Shown piece by piece: positions 22,331-32,779 of a stretch of DNA of 64,000 nucleotides. Numbering within the stretch: the first letter of the stretch is position 1; every line of letters starts with the position of its first letter. The stretch lies in contig JASWJB010000023.1 in the NCBI GenBank assembly GCA_032433595.1, positions 62,001 through 126,000 on the forward strand, in the 5' to 3' direction. This DNA comes from Conoideocrella luteorostrata (lineage: Eukaryota > Ascomycota > Sordariomycetes > Hypocreales > Clavicipitaceae). The position numbers and the translations under genes were made by a program. The notes under the pieces are model-generated. The model saw nothing but the letters and a program-made list of their open reading frames with translations. It was not told the origin of the DNA and searched no databases.

Positions 22331-25277
22331 AAAGAGTGCAAGGCTTACCGGAGCAGCCTAGTTAACTATATTCCTAAACTTTAGCTTTTAGATCGCCTAC
22401 CATCTATCTCGAGCTATCAAAGGCTGAAAATAGCACTCATGCCGGACGTTACTCCGACATTTGGTGCATCAAGAGTCTATATTTACAGTCGATCCCGCGA
22501 GCTTGATGCTCTAGCTTAGAGATATAGTGTCGCACTTCACATATAAATTTAGCGTTGATCCCGACAGTTGAAGATCAGATGCACTTTGCCTCATACGAAC
22601 CGGCCCCTGAGCCTAGCTCCGCCGAAACCCTGCTCAATAACCGTCGATATATAGTTCCTCAATTGTGGAGTCTGGGGCTGTTTGTGCTGCTTCCTTCGCC
22701 TCCTAAAGCTAGTGCACTGCAAATTGTGATTACTGATGTAGCTGGTACGAGTACTGTGAATATGCAGCATCCCACGAATTCATGATTTAGCGTCGGCCGG
22801 ATGCTACGGGGCCGGAGAGACGCGTGCAGGCAAATGATGCGATACACGGGCTAGCAAGTTAGGTCGCGCATCTTCGATTTTAAAGCGGGAATAACCGTAT
22901 CCAATTACAACTGGGTACAGTATTTCTTATCTTCCAGTTGATTTATGACAAATCACCCGCTTTGTAATTGGTTCAGTATGGCATAGCCTCCTTCTGTCGG
23001 TCCGACCCCTCTTAGCTATTTCGTCTTTTCTTGCGTACGTCGCTCGAGCCCGTTCGCTCAAATCGCCTGCCAAGCCGAGTGCCAAGCAACTGGCCAATTC
23101 CATCAGGGTGGTCTGCAGGTGTCGCGTCTTGTCACAACTGGGATTCTGATATAGCAGAGTGAAGGGCAAGACTTCTCATGTATTTCCTTGCTTGGTAGTG
23201 ACAAGGTAGCACTCAATTCTTGGCGGTCTTAATCTCTAACCCTCACCTTAGATTTGGTCCTTCTCCTCTATTTATGCTTGCTACTACCCTGCAGTGAAAC
23301 GTTTGCTAGCCGCATGATATTCTCCCCCCGATGACCTTAGGTGCATTGCTAGTTCTACGACTCCGCGCGGGTCATCGAGATCGGTGGTCTCTGACACATC
23401 TGCTGCTACGCTTAACATTTTGACGGCACGATTGAGATCGTCCACCGAGCCTTCCCGCTCAGATCATTGACCGGGCATGTTCGCATCTGGTGTTTCTACT
23501 TGGAACCACCCGCGTCTGAGAAGTCTAGGCACCCGCTCCTCGCGACGTTGTGCCCACACACCAAAGGGCCTTGCGCGAAAGGGTCTTGTGCACTGCAACT
23601 AACCCTTTAAACCGTGGATTGTATAGGCAACTTCCACATTAGTATTGAAAAGACCCGTCTTTGAGTGCCAGTAACGGCCTGCGCTGTAAATTGTTCCCCG
23701 AAAGAGATGTTGCGGCTGTCAATATCAAAGGTACGTCTAGCAACCGAATATAGTCGCGTTCCACAAACTACGGAAGCATAGACCATACGGCGATCAAAAA
23801 TGTCATATAGGATTAACACATATCATTACTCTATTCTCCAGCAGTGACACTTGACCATCCCCACCACGAGTCCTACCACGGAGCCGTGGCAAACCCGACG
23901 ATACCCGTTGCAGCCCATATAATTGCGTGATGACATGCAGATGGCTAGCAATGTTAATCGGCCGGCCTTGGCGGATGCAAGCGACGCAGCAACCGGAAAC
24001 AATCCGTAGCGGATATTGTAGTGGCTGTCCAGCACGTCGTACCCGAAAATCAAGTACAACCTGTTTGGAGAAGATATATTGGTGCCCCGCATCCCTGTCG
24101 ACTTTCTTTGTGGATCTAGCGGTGCTGTCAAGAGGGGCGCCAAACATGTCTTGTACTAGCCTCAGTCAAGACTTCCAGATGTGGATCAGATGGCAGGTTT
24201 ACGCGTAACGGCTTGCCCTTTGAGGCATGGTTGGCGCTCCAATACGTCAAGACCATCGCCGTGCCCAGCCAAGTGGGCTGCAACTCTTACCCAAACGGAA
24301 TCAGCCTACTTCTCTTGCAATATCAGCATCAAGATTTCATCGAGAGTATTGAGATCAGTACGGATACCGTCCAATATCTGTGGACGCGTCTTCTCCCGGG
24401 CCGACACCAAAAGAAGTCAACGAATAGTAGATGCCATCTTACCTGAAATTGGCTCGTGAAGATTTTGATTTTGCCCAGACGCTGAGTCAGGAGCTCCTCA
24501 CAGCCCTTCAGAAGACGGAAATAGAGCACGTCTTCGACGGCAGATTGTCGTTAACGCCGGACAGTGGCCCCCCGGTCGGATAAGTACCTGAGGTTGACAA
24601 ATTCTACGTTGCTAGGGTCGTCTAGGTAACGCACTCGGCAGGTGTCTACGCGCTCTGGCTGAGGTTTTGAGGGGCAAATCGCACATGGCTGTCCAATAGT
24701 GTTAATCATCAAGGCGAGTAACATCTTGCATTCTCGTACACGAGGAGAAGCATCCGTAGCCCTTCATCTACTCCGTACACCTTGTTGGGTCTGTTGTCAA
24801 CAGAATCCGAGAATTGACCAAGATGCACCGTATTATCACCACCTCGTTCAAGTATCTGTCAGGCTCTAAAGTGTTGTCACTCTTAGGCTGGAACCAGATT
24901 TGGGCATGAGCAAGCAACCTCCAACCCCGATGCCAGCTCACAACGCTAAGCGGTATGATGATACAATGGCAGCAAACATGACCGCCACGCCTTATCCGCT
25001 TCCTCCGCCAACTTGGCAGCAGCAACTCAGGCGTGAGCGGCCGCTTCCGAGGCACCAACGCGGATGCTCGATCCGCCCAGCTGACGGCTAGCAATAACAA
25101 GTGCGGTACAGTTGCCGTGGGCCTGTCCATCTGGCCCAGATAAGCAATCAAAATGCGCTAGCTCTACTGCCGCGCCCCTGGCTCTCGGGGCGAAATACAT
25201 ATAAAATAAATTCGCAACTCGTGCGGCGATTAAAAATTCCATCGAGGCATCCACGTCTCAAGTTCCCTTCAGCAGCC
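22331..25277. other. 2.9-kb divergent region between ALA synthase and oxidase genes
   Basis: It holds the promoters of the minus-strand ALA synthase and the plus-strand FAD oxidase. No intact gene is supported. Protein-like stretches survive without a start or common frame, for example GLPFEAWLALQYVKTIAVPS in the plus frame ending at 24446, and SVVNRIRELTKMHRIITTSF in the plus frame ending at about 24909. These suggest a decayed gene, family unknown. An inverted CGG-N8-CCG site lies at 22443-22456. Confidence 0.4.
22443..22456. promoter_or_regulatory. CGG-N8-CCG inverted site, possible Zn2Cys6 factor site
   Basis: The sequence CGGACGTTACTCCG lies 113 bases upstream of the ALA synthase start. 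Inverted CGG half-sites are the usual targets of fungal Zn2Cys6 regulators. One occurrence is weak evidence. I did not find the same spacing in front of all other cluster genes. Confidence 0.2.
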
Positions 25278-26775
25278 ATGGCATCGGCTCATTCGTCCTT
25301 CATCATTGTCGGCGCCGGCGTTTTCGGGGTATCGACCGCATATCATCTCATAAAGCAGTATCCCAAGGCATCTGTAACAATTGTGGACCGGGATAATTAT
25401 GATGCCGACCATCGCGTTGCTGCCTCTTGGGACTGGAACAAGGTAATGCGGGCTGATTACCAGGACCCTGTGTACTGCGAATTGGCTCTGGAAGCACAGG
25501 ATGTCTTCACATCAGACCCCCTTTGGAAGCCCTTCTTTCATCAAACCGGGCTCTACTGGATGTGTGGGCGCGACTACGCCCGAAACTGCATGGCGAACTT
25601 CGAAAGGCTGGGCCGCACAACTGGTATAACCGTATGGTCGGTAGAAGAGGCCCGCAAGATGTTTGGAGGCTTGTTCGAGGCGTCTGACTACACTGATGTT
25701 GAGCAAGTGCTTGTCAACGAGACGAGTGGCTGGGTCGCGTCCACAGACTGCCTGCGGGCCGTCACTCAGAGGATTTTAGAGCTGGGCGTCAAGTACGTTT
25801 CCGAAGAAGTGGCCACTCTGCTACTCGACCGCGACGGCAACTGTATTGGCGTTCAAACCGCAACAGAACGACAACTGCGTGGCTCTCATGTCATTTTGTG
25901 TACTGGAGCTTTTACACCGAAACTGCTTGAGCTTAGTGCAGCAGCAGCCGGGGTGGACGATCTGCGTGCTGGGTCAAGAATCCTCGCCGGTGCTGTCACC
26001 ACGGGCATGGTACCGCTGGACGACGACGCTTGTGCCCGCTTTGCAGAGATGCCAGTGGGTTTCCAAGGATACACGAGTAAAAAATGTCTGGTGTTGACCC
26101 CCGAATGAGATTTATAATCCCGATGCAGCACGTAATACTGACAAGAGGTTCACAACCTGCAGTGCCCTTCATCGGCAGTCTCCCCCCAACCAAGGACCGG
26201 GAGCTCAAGTGGTGGGGACAAAAGATCTTCAAAAACACAACGGAGGTACTTCCCGGTCGCTTCATCTCCATGCCACCCACAGATGCAGACTACGCCCAAT
26301 GGCGAGTTTCTAAGACGCTGAAAGAGGATGTTGCGCAAGTCAGCAGCGCATTTTACGGCAGCGAGGCTGCGACTTGGAAGCTGGAAAAGCACCGCATCTG
26401 CTGGTAAGTCTCCCTGCTGCATTGTATTTCCTTGTATCTCCCCAGAAGCACCTCAAAACAGGGGCGTGTACATGTACAGGGTAAATGTGCTAACTTCGGT
26501 CACGATACAGGGACGCCTTCACCACCAGTTCCGACTTCATCATCTCACCGCACTCGTCCTCCAAGGGCCTATATCTCGCCACGTGCGGCTCTTTTCACGG
26601 CTACAAGTTCTTCCCGGTGATTGGAAAATACATTGTCCAAATGCTGCATGGTTCGTTGCCGGAGAAGCTTGCAAAGAGATGGGCCTGGGACCGCGAACGG
26701 CCTGAGCCGGCCGTCAATTGGCCTCGCTGGGAGATGAGGGATTTGATGGATCCAGCCGGGACTTCGAGACCGTAG
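25278..26775 (+). CDS. FAD-dependent amine oxidase (fructosyl-amine / sarcosine oxidase family)
   Basis: Three exons: 25278-26076, 26163-26403 and 26511-26775, with introns of 86 nt (GTAAAA...GCAG) and 107 nt (GTAAGT...ACAG, CTAAC branch). This gives a 434-residue protein. The start sits in a good context (AGCCATGGC). The N-terminal Rossmann motif is IIVGAGVFGVSTAYHL, followed by acidic VDRD. The cysteine that carries covalent 8a-linked FAD in this family is seen in RICWDA, split by intron 2, and the C-terminal FAD loop is CGSFHGYKFFPVIGKYI. Family members oxidise secondary amines such as N-methyl or N-fructosyl amino acids to imines, making H2O2. There is no clear C-terminal peroxisomal SKL (it ends SRP). 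Lying 7 kb from an N-methylating NRPS, it could act on an N-methyl amino acid or on the product; that is inference. Frames and splice sites are intact. Confidence 0.88.
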
Positions 26776-28091
26776 CCGCAAGAATCTGTATCTCTGCTTT
26801 AATTGATTCTGTTCATGTTGAAGAAGTGAAATGATATTGTTACTGTGTAATGTAATAGGAAAGTGCGCCCACTACACCAATAGACCAGAAGATCCGCCAG
26901 TACTACCAGACAGCAATTCTGCACCTTGCAATTTTGAAGTCGCGAAAAAAAAACACGGAAATAGCGTTGCGTACCTATGATACTGAATTACATTATTTTA
27001 CGCGACGAAGGTTATTAGAGCAGGTAGCTAGCACAATTTAATTAAAGTGGTGTTCCAAAAGTAGGCGTTGGGCCGATGCCGGGCAAGAAAGTATGGGAAC
27101 TCTCTGTATTGCACTGAAGCTTGCCTCGCAGGATGCGTGCCTGGAGCTCTGCTCGTCAGAAAGAGGGGTGAGTCGGACAGCATGCACCAGCTCTCGAGCA
27201 ATCGGTCCACCTGACTCCTAGTTGTGCGAGCGCAGGCTTGGGTTTTGCAAGCGATTCGCTGATGTCATATGGAGTCAGCCGTGGCTGACCCACGATGGCG
27301 GTGCGCGCCGCCCCGCCCCCGCGCCACCTGACAGATTGACAGATAAGCACCATCTTTTAGTGAGGTGGGGAGGAGCTGGAGGAGTTGTCTCGCTCCAACC
27401 ATGCAGTCTCGTATCACTTGAGAGGAGTTATACAAGCCGCCAGTAGAACGGTGAGGCTAACAGGAGCCCACAATAGCATGGCCAGTGAAGGCGAGCGATG
27501 CGTGCACGTGCTTCAGATAGGACATCAGGGTCGTCGAGTTGCTGTCCTTCCGCGATAGCAGCATTGCATCTCCTAGAATTTCGAGCGGTCCAGTTAGTGC
27601 AGCCCAGGCCCACTTTACCCACTTTTGACCCTTTTATTCTGGGAACTTCTAGTGACAACTTGTCACCGGCCAAATCCCTGGCGACGTGATGTAGCTCTTT
27701 GTAAAGAACGAGTCTGATGACTTCTATCACCATAGAGAAATAAGCGGCAACAAAGTAGTTACCTATTATTTGCTTAGTTCTATTGTTTGGCCTACCCCAC
27801 AGTAAATAAACTGGACCGCTCGGATTTCTAGGAGATATTCCGTATCCGGGTACGTTAAAGACGGCGTCTGGGCCAACAGGCCACGCCACTTATTGGTGAG
27901 ATGCCGATATCGGTGCAACTGTCAAGAAAGCTGATGACAAAGCAAGGGCTAGCCCCCATAAATCCAAATGTAGGTTGGGGCACCATTTCATATTCCTACA
28001 CTCACACCAGACGACTGACTCTTTTTGAAAAGTCGTACTCGGGCGTAACTAGCAACGCCACACATCACCATTGCCAGGCAAATCCGTCAGA
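26776..28091. other. intergenic upstream of the deaminase gene
   Basis: Contains the 3' flank of the oxidase and the promoter of the deaminase, plus one unit of a 120-bp repeat (27218-27336). A 153-codon minus-strand frame (27428-27889) has no recognisable domain and is not called. Confidence 0.4.
27218..27336 (+). repeat. about 120-bp direct repeat, unit 1
   Basis: Begins TAGTTGTGCGAGCGCAGGCT and ends near CCGCGCCACCTG. It is about three-quarters identical to 30783-30905 in the same orientation. The two units bracket the hydroxymethylbilane synthase gene. It contains the shared palindromic core AGCGATTCGCT. Confidence 0.6.
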
Positions 28092-29078
28092 ATGGCCAAT
28101 ACCATTACCGTGGGCACTCGTGATTCCCTGCTCGCCATCGTGCAGGCTGAGCTCGTTGTGTCTGCGCTCCGAAAGCATTTCCCGAACGATTCCTTTCCCA
28201 TCGACGGCTCCAAGACCACAGGCGATCTGGACACCAAGACAGCCCTTCGCGACTTTGAAGGCACGGGTATCTGGACCACAGACCTCCAGAATAGGCTCAT
28301 CAACGGCGAAGTCGACATCGTTGTCCATTCCCTCAAGGACGTGCAAACAACACTTCCCGAAAGCACGGTCCTCGGAGCCATCACAATTCGTGACGATCCC
28401 CGCGACGTCCTCGTGATAAAAGAAGCACTGGTCAAAAAACACGGCTACAAGCACATTAGTGAACTGCCTGAGGGCAGCATCATTGCAACTAGTAGCATTC
28501 GTCGGGTTGCCCTGCTGGCAAGGAAGTACCCGCACCTGAAGTTCAAGGATGTACGAGGAAACCTTCCGACGAGACTCAGAAAGATGGAAGACGACCCGGA
28601 GATGAGTGCTCTTGTCACCGCTGCTGCGGGATTAGCCCGCATGAACTGGGAAAATCGCATCTCACAATACCTGGACGCTGACAACGGCGGTATCCTCTAC
28701 GCCGTAGGACAGGGCGCTCTTGGAATAGAGTGTCGAGCTGGAGATGAGAGGGTTTTGCAGGCTCTGCAAAAGCTTGAGAACCCCGACACTCTTCTGCCGT
28801 GTCTGGCAGAGAGGAGCATGCTGCGGGAGTTGAATGGTGGCTGCAGCGTGCCCATTGGAGTTGAGACCAAATGGGCGGATGGGAAGCTGAAACTGAGAGC
28901 CACTGTGGTATCTGCGGATGGGAAAGAGGGCGTGGACATCGAGCTCGAGGAGCCCGTTGACACCAGGGAAAGGGCAGAGGACATGGGCAAGAAGGCAGCG
29001 AGTGAGCTGGTAGCCAAGGGAGCAGACAAGATTTTGGACGCCATCATCAAGGCTAGCCCACATGGCAATACTCAGTGA
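28092..29078 (+). CDS. hydroxymethylbilane synthase (porphobilinogen deaminase), cluster-associated copy
   Basis: A single exon of 328 residues from ATG 28092 (context CAGAATGGCC). It polymerises four porphobilinogens to hydroxymethylbilane on a dipyrromethane cofactor and is usually cytosolic. Visible motifs are ITVGTRDSLLAIVQAELV at the N terminus, catalytic Asp in HSLKD, TSSIRR, DVRGNLPTRL, AVGQGALGIECR and the cofactor-binding Cys in LNGGCSVPIGV. Deviations from the family are notable: the stretch normally reading G-x-K-[SGA]-[LI]-[WF]-T-x-E-L-E reads EGTGIWTTDLQ, so the conserved Lys (E. coli Lys55, human Lys98) is Thr; HSLKDMP reads HSLKDVQ; and the Gln after the RR motif is Leu. Length is near normal, and there is no intron. 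It is probably a diverged paralog with altered activity, or a reduced-activity enzyme. It shares the region with ALA synthase, but no PBG synthase is present. Confidence 0.95.
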   Translation: MANTITVGTRDSLLAIVQAELVVSALRKHFPNDSFPIDGSKTTGDLDTKTALRDFEGTGIWTTDLQNRLINGEVDIVVHSLKDVQTTLPESTVLGAITIRDDPRDVLVIKEALVKKHGYKHISELPEGSIIATSSIRRVALLARKYPHLKFKDVRGNLPTRLRKMEDDPEMSALVTAAAGLARMNWENRISQYLDADNGGILYAVGQGALGIECRAGDERVLQALQKLENPDTLLPCLAERSMLRELNGGCSVPIGVETKWADGKLKLRATVVSADGKEGVDIELEEPVDTRERAEDMGKKAASELVAKGADKILDAIIKASPHGNTQ

Positions 29079-30469
29079 CCTCGTATTGAAAAGATTCAAT
29101 ACCGGGAAGGTTCCATAAATAGATGTGTAGTAGGATGAAGACTACCAGACCTAGAGACTCGCCGATAGTCATGAACAACTTTTCCCATGAAGCCCTGGGT
29201 AAATCCTGATTGCGAGCCATAAGTAAATCTCGTCAACTGTCACGTCAGTCCACGCCTGTTTGGGCGGGCTTAGACCTACATCTAAAGCCGCACAGCTTCA
29301 TTGGTGTACCAGACCCATCGTTTAACTGAAAGAACAGGTATAAATGCTTGGAAGAGTGACAAAAGCGCTGCAGACAGTGGCTTAATTAATGTCTCGCGAG
29401 GTGTAAGTTGCAGAGGTTGAAAATGAGAACCATTTCGCCGCGCTCATCAAGCCGCTCCGGGGGGCTGTTGTAGTGTTTCTGGTGGTCTGGAATTCATCCG
29501 CACAGGCAGCCTTGCGTTGCGGTCCTTTCAAGCACATCGTCTAGGACGTCAATGCGGGTGATCAGAGCCAAGGTTCCATACGACTGCCACTCCATCTAAT
29601 TTATCCGGGCATGCCATCAGCTCAAAGGCGCTTTAGTTCACGACGGCACACACAAGGGCACCACCCCGTCAGCGGGAACGAACCCTCCTCTGACCCACCT
29701 TACCAAAAGGCGGGGCCGTCGTGTCTCCCAAGATTGCCAGTCGCTGCCACCAAGGTCATGCATCCTTCGGGGAAAAACCCTCGCGGGAGAAAGGCCCAAG
29801 GAGGTCAGAACGCTGTTTTGTAGAGGAGACACTCGCCTCCTCTGCGGTCTTCAGTCAAGTCCTGTGCCCTGTTGACCCAGCAGTTTGTGTCCGTTGTCTC
29901 GAGTGATGAGACTAATTGTCGGGCCTGATGGTGCCCCAGAGAGCAGCAAAAGGCTGCGGAAGAAGGGAATTTTCTAGGCAGCCGAAGCTACAAAAGTCGG
30001 TCGGAGGGAATTATCAGAGGCCCCGGCCCGTCATGTCGTTGGCTCGCGGGGTCGGAATGTCATGCTCGAGAGAGCCGGAAACACGACGCAGGAAACACCC
30101 AAGGGCAATGCTAGGCGCTTGCGAAGCTCGATGTCTCTGGGGGAAGCGTCGCAGAGAAAGGTAAACTCAAACTCCTAAAATCCCTTTCTTGGGATCATTG
30201 TTAGGGTTCCGATAGACCCGTGGTCGATTATGCCGCCATCGTTAGCCCCCGAAAAATCCCCACCTAGCGAATCGCTAACAGCGGGTGCCAAGGAAAGAAT
30301 TTTTTTCAGGAAAGGGTTGGGTTACTAGCTCGCGGAACAACAGATTATATGTCGCACGGAATCACATGTCCGACGATCTTCGTCACGATCGGGGCTAAAG
30401 TCTGACCACAAACGAAGCCGAAGATGACCTCGGATAATAAAGCCGACAATAACCTCGAATAGCCATATC
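29079..30469. other. intergenic, no gene supported
   Basis: Includes a GC-richer block (29600-30170) with open but unrecognisable frames in several phases. The block looks like anonymous or decayed sequence. Confidence 0.4.
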
Positions 30470-30583
30470 TAGCGATGGAATCTACGCATAAATAAATAAC
30501 AGTGTAACTCCTTGTTGGAATAGCTAGAATACAAAGACAATTCCACTGCATCAACCACTTCCATAGCTGCTCACATTGTGACA
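30470..30583. repeat. LTR-like relic, copy 2
   Basis: The minus-strand reading begins TGTCACAATGTGAGCAGCTA and contains GAATTGTCTTTGTATTCTAG. It is related to 18600-18714 and 60478-60561. No internal retroelement genes accompany it. Confidence 0.5.
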
Positions 30584-30782
30584 AATACACTCACCAAAGA
30601 GCACGGCTTTTCATTCATCGCAGTGACAGTGATTCATAGCATTTCGGCGACATAAACACTGCTCCATTATCTGCTACATCACTGGCTCTTTGATCTAGCG
30701 ATTCCACTCGTGGAACTGGCATCCAACTGGATGAGTGTTTTTGTTAGGTTATAGTCACGTGGCTAGGCGAGAACGAACGCAC

Positions 30783-30905
30783 AGTTAGTTGTGCGAGTGC
30801 AAGCATGGGGTTTTGCTAGCGATTCGCTGAGGTCACGCAGGGTTAGCCGTGGCTTGCCCGCGATGGCGGGGCGCTGGGCCCTGCCCCCGTGCCACCTGGC
30901 GATTT
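30783..30905 (+). repeat. about 120-bp direct repeat, unit 2
   Basis: Begins AGTTAGTTGTGCGAGTGCAA and ends near CGTGCCACCTGGC. It matches 27218-27336 in the same orientation, including AGCGATTCGCT and the GCCGTGGCT / CGATGGCGG blocks. Confidence 0.6.
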
Positions 30906-31402
30906 CAATGTAGCGCCGCCCATCTTACGATAAATTCATGATTATGCCGCTGGTTTGGATCACGGATGTGGGCACTTTGGTCCGCGTAAGGCTATTTCTT
31001 TTCCAGCATGAATTCTGCCGAAGCAGGACGTCATGGAAGCTCCGCAGTCAGCAGACCATTGAAACCTCCCCGATATTATTGATAAGCTGCGGTCGAAGGG
31101 AGTTAGCCGATATGTTGACCTCCCGCAGACCGTTTGTTTGCGGCGATTAACCCGCTGGCAAGACCTCGGGCCTCAGCCTTCCAAGCCATTTCTAGAATGA
31201 CCTCTCCTACAAAATACAATATTTGCACGCGAATTGCAACTGAGCTAGTACATCGTCACCAAGGCACACAAGCAGCCAACATTTCTATTCACACTGGCCC
31301 GGAGAGGACAGACTAGGTGACTGAGTGAGTGAGTGAAACTTAGTCGCAACCAATCAGGCAACCCCAATTCTTCAGTGACACGATGTCGGACAAGTCGTTG
31401 CT
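30906..31402. other. intergenic, nothing recognised
   Basis: No supported gene. A GTGA/CTGAGTGA short tandem is seen near 31315-31336. Confidence 0.35.
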
Positions 31403-31869
31403 CTACGCGTAGCTGGCAAACTCATGGATGAAAGGGCCCCACGCAACAGCTGGGATGGTCTTAATCTTGCTGTTCACGGCGTTGGGTGTTTCTTTAATAC
31501 CATACTCGCATGCAACCAGATTGCCCTCGGTTGATACCATCTAGAGAAGAGGTATAAGACAATATTTTTGATAGACTCGTCGACTTTCATCACCTAAGCG
31601 ACGCCAATTTGAATGGGCGCATGACTGCCGTTCCCTGCAACGTAGAGGTCACGGTGGACGAGGATCTCGCCCCCATGAGGATCAAAGTGACGATGGGGAA
31701 GATGGGGCTCGAGGAGCTCGTCGAGGCTGTTCTTCTCCTGGATTGCGTATTGCCGAAGAATTTGGTTCTCCTTCAAAGCAATGGCCGCAGCACGCTTAGT
31801 AGCATAATGATCGACGAGGAAACTGTTGCGCAGCTTAACCGGAATGACGGTGTTAATGCTTTGGAACAT
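31403..31869 (-). CDS. small unrecognised protein, two exons
   Basis: The proposed model is 31869-31603 and 31540-31403, joined over a 62-nt intron (GTCGCT...TCTAG), giving 134 residues. The first exon has a Lys/Glu-rich helix-like part and then HLPHRHFDPHGGEILVHRD and GSHAPIQIG. The second exon runs smoothly from that point to FIHEFASYA and a stop. The matching of frames on both sides of plausible splice sites is the support. I do not recognise the family. The protein is short and could be the surviving C-terminal part of a larger gene whose upstream exons are lost. No signal peptide or membrane segment is seen. Confidence 0.35.
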
Positions 31870-32779
31870 TGTGAAATATAAGACGTGGTGTCAAAGGTGC
31901 AAACTAAGATGGTCGCTGTGGGAATGGTGAAGACGACTGAACATGTTCTGGACATCTGGGACCGCTTTTATAGACTGCTTGACGGACCTTCCTGTGTTTG
32001 ATTTCCAGCACCTTGTACCCATCTCCTCCATTTTCTAGTAGGGCTTGATCATCCAAAATGTAGACACAAACAAATTGAGCCTTTCGCAGGTGATAATACG
32101 GACAGTAGTATGATCATGCTACTGGTGAACTGCAGATTGGTTGATGGTGGCTCTTGCGGGCGACGACTCGGAAGGTAAAATAATATAATTGTGCTGTTGC
32201 TAATATATTATGTAAACGAAATAATTAACAGCTCTCGCCGCAAGTGGGCAGTTACAGCCCTTCAGGACGATATGTGGCTGCATGACAGCAAAGCGTGTAA
32301 TTGGTAATAGCTCTCGTGGTTGAGAGATGGCTCATTAGTAATGTGCTAAATCGTACTTTTCTTGCTCTTGACAGTAGCCGTCTCAGGATAGCAGGCTTCG
32401 CTCCTGGGGTGATACGTTTGTAGATTAGGGCACCATATGGCACCTACGCATCCCACAAACGGCACCCAACGTTATGAATCGGGCGCCGATATCGCATAGT
32501 TCCCATGTGCGCCGCACATCAGCATGTTGGTTGGATAGAGCGGGGAAAAAAAGTAAGAAACGAACAAGTGATAAACGGTGGTTGAACATCAACCTAATAG
32601 TCCGAGCGAGTCTTTTCGATCCACCGCCTTTGCTCAAATGCCGTCTTCCGCCGACCGACGGGTCAGATCTCTTCACTCCGACTATGAAGCGTACTACGAA
32701 TTGCCGGCCGTTTCTATCTCTAAGCTTTGACGTGCGGCTCTTCTCGTGCCCCTTCAGCGACCTGCACATTCTCAGCAAC
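31870..32779. other. intergenic, promoter side of the phosphotransferase-like gene
   Basis: No independent gene is supported. The frame of the next gene stays open back to 32474, so its start could lie within this stretch (ATGs at 32474 and 32684). Confidence 0.4.

Noticed and set aside
27428..27889. 153-codon minus-strand frame upstream of HMBS
   Set aside because: No domain-like sequence, lies in the promoter region and overlaps stop-rich alternatives.
29600..30170. GC-richer open block as a possible gene
   Set aside because: Frames in several phases with no domain pattern, no usable start or splice structure.
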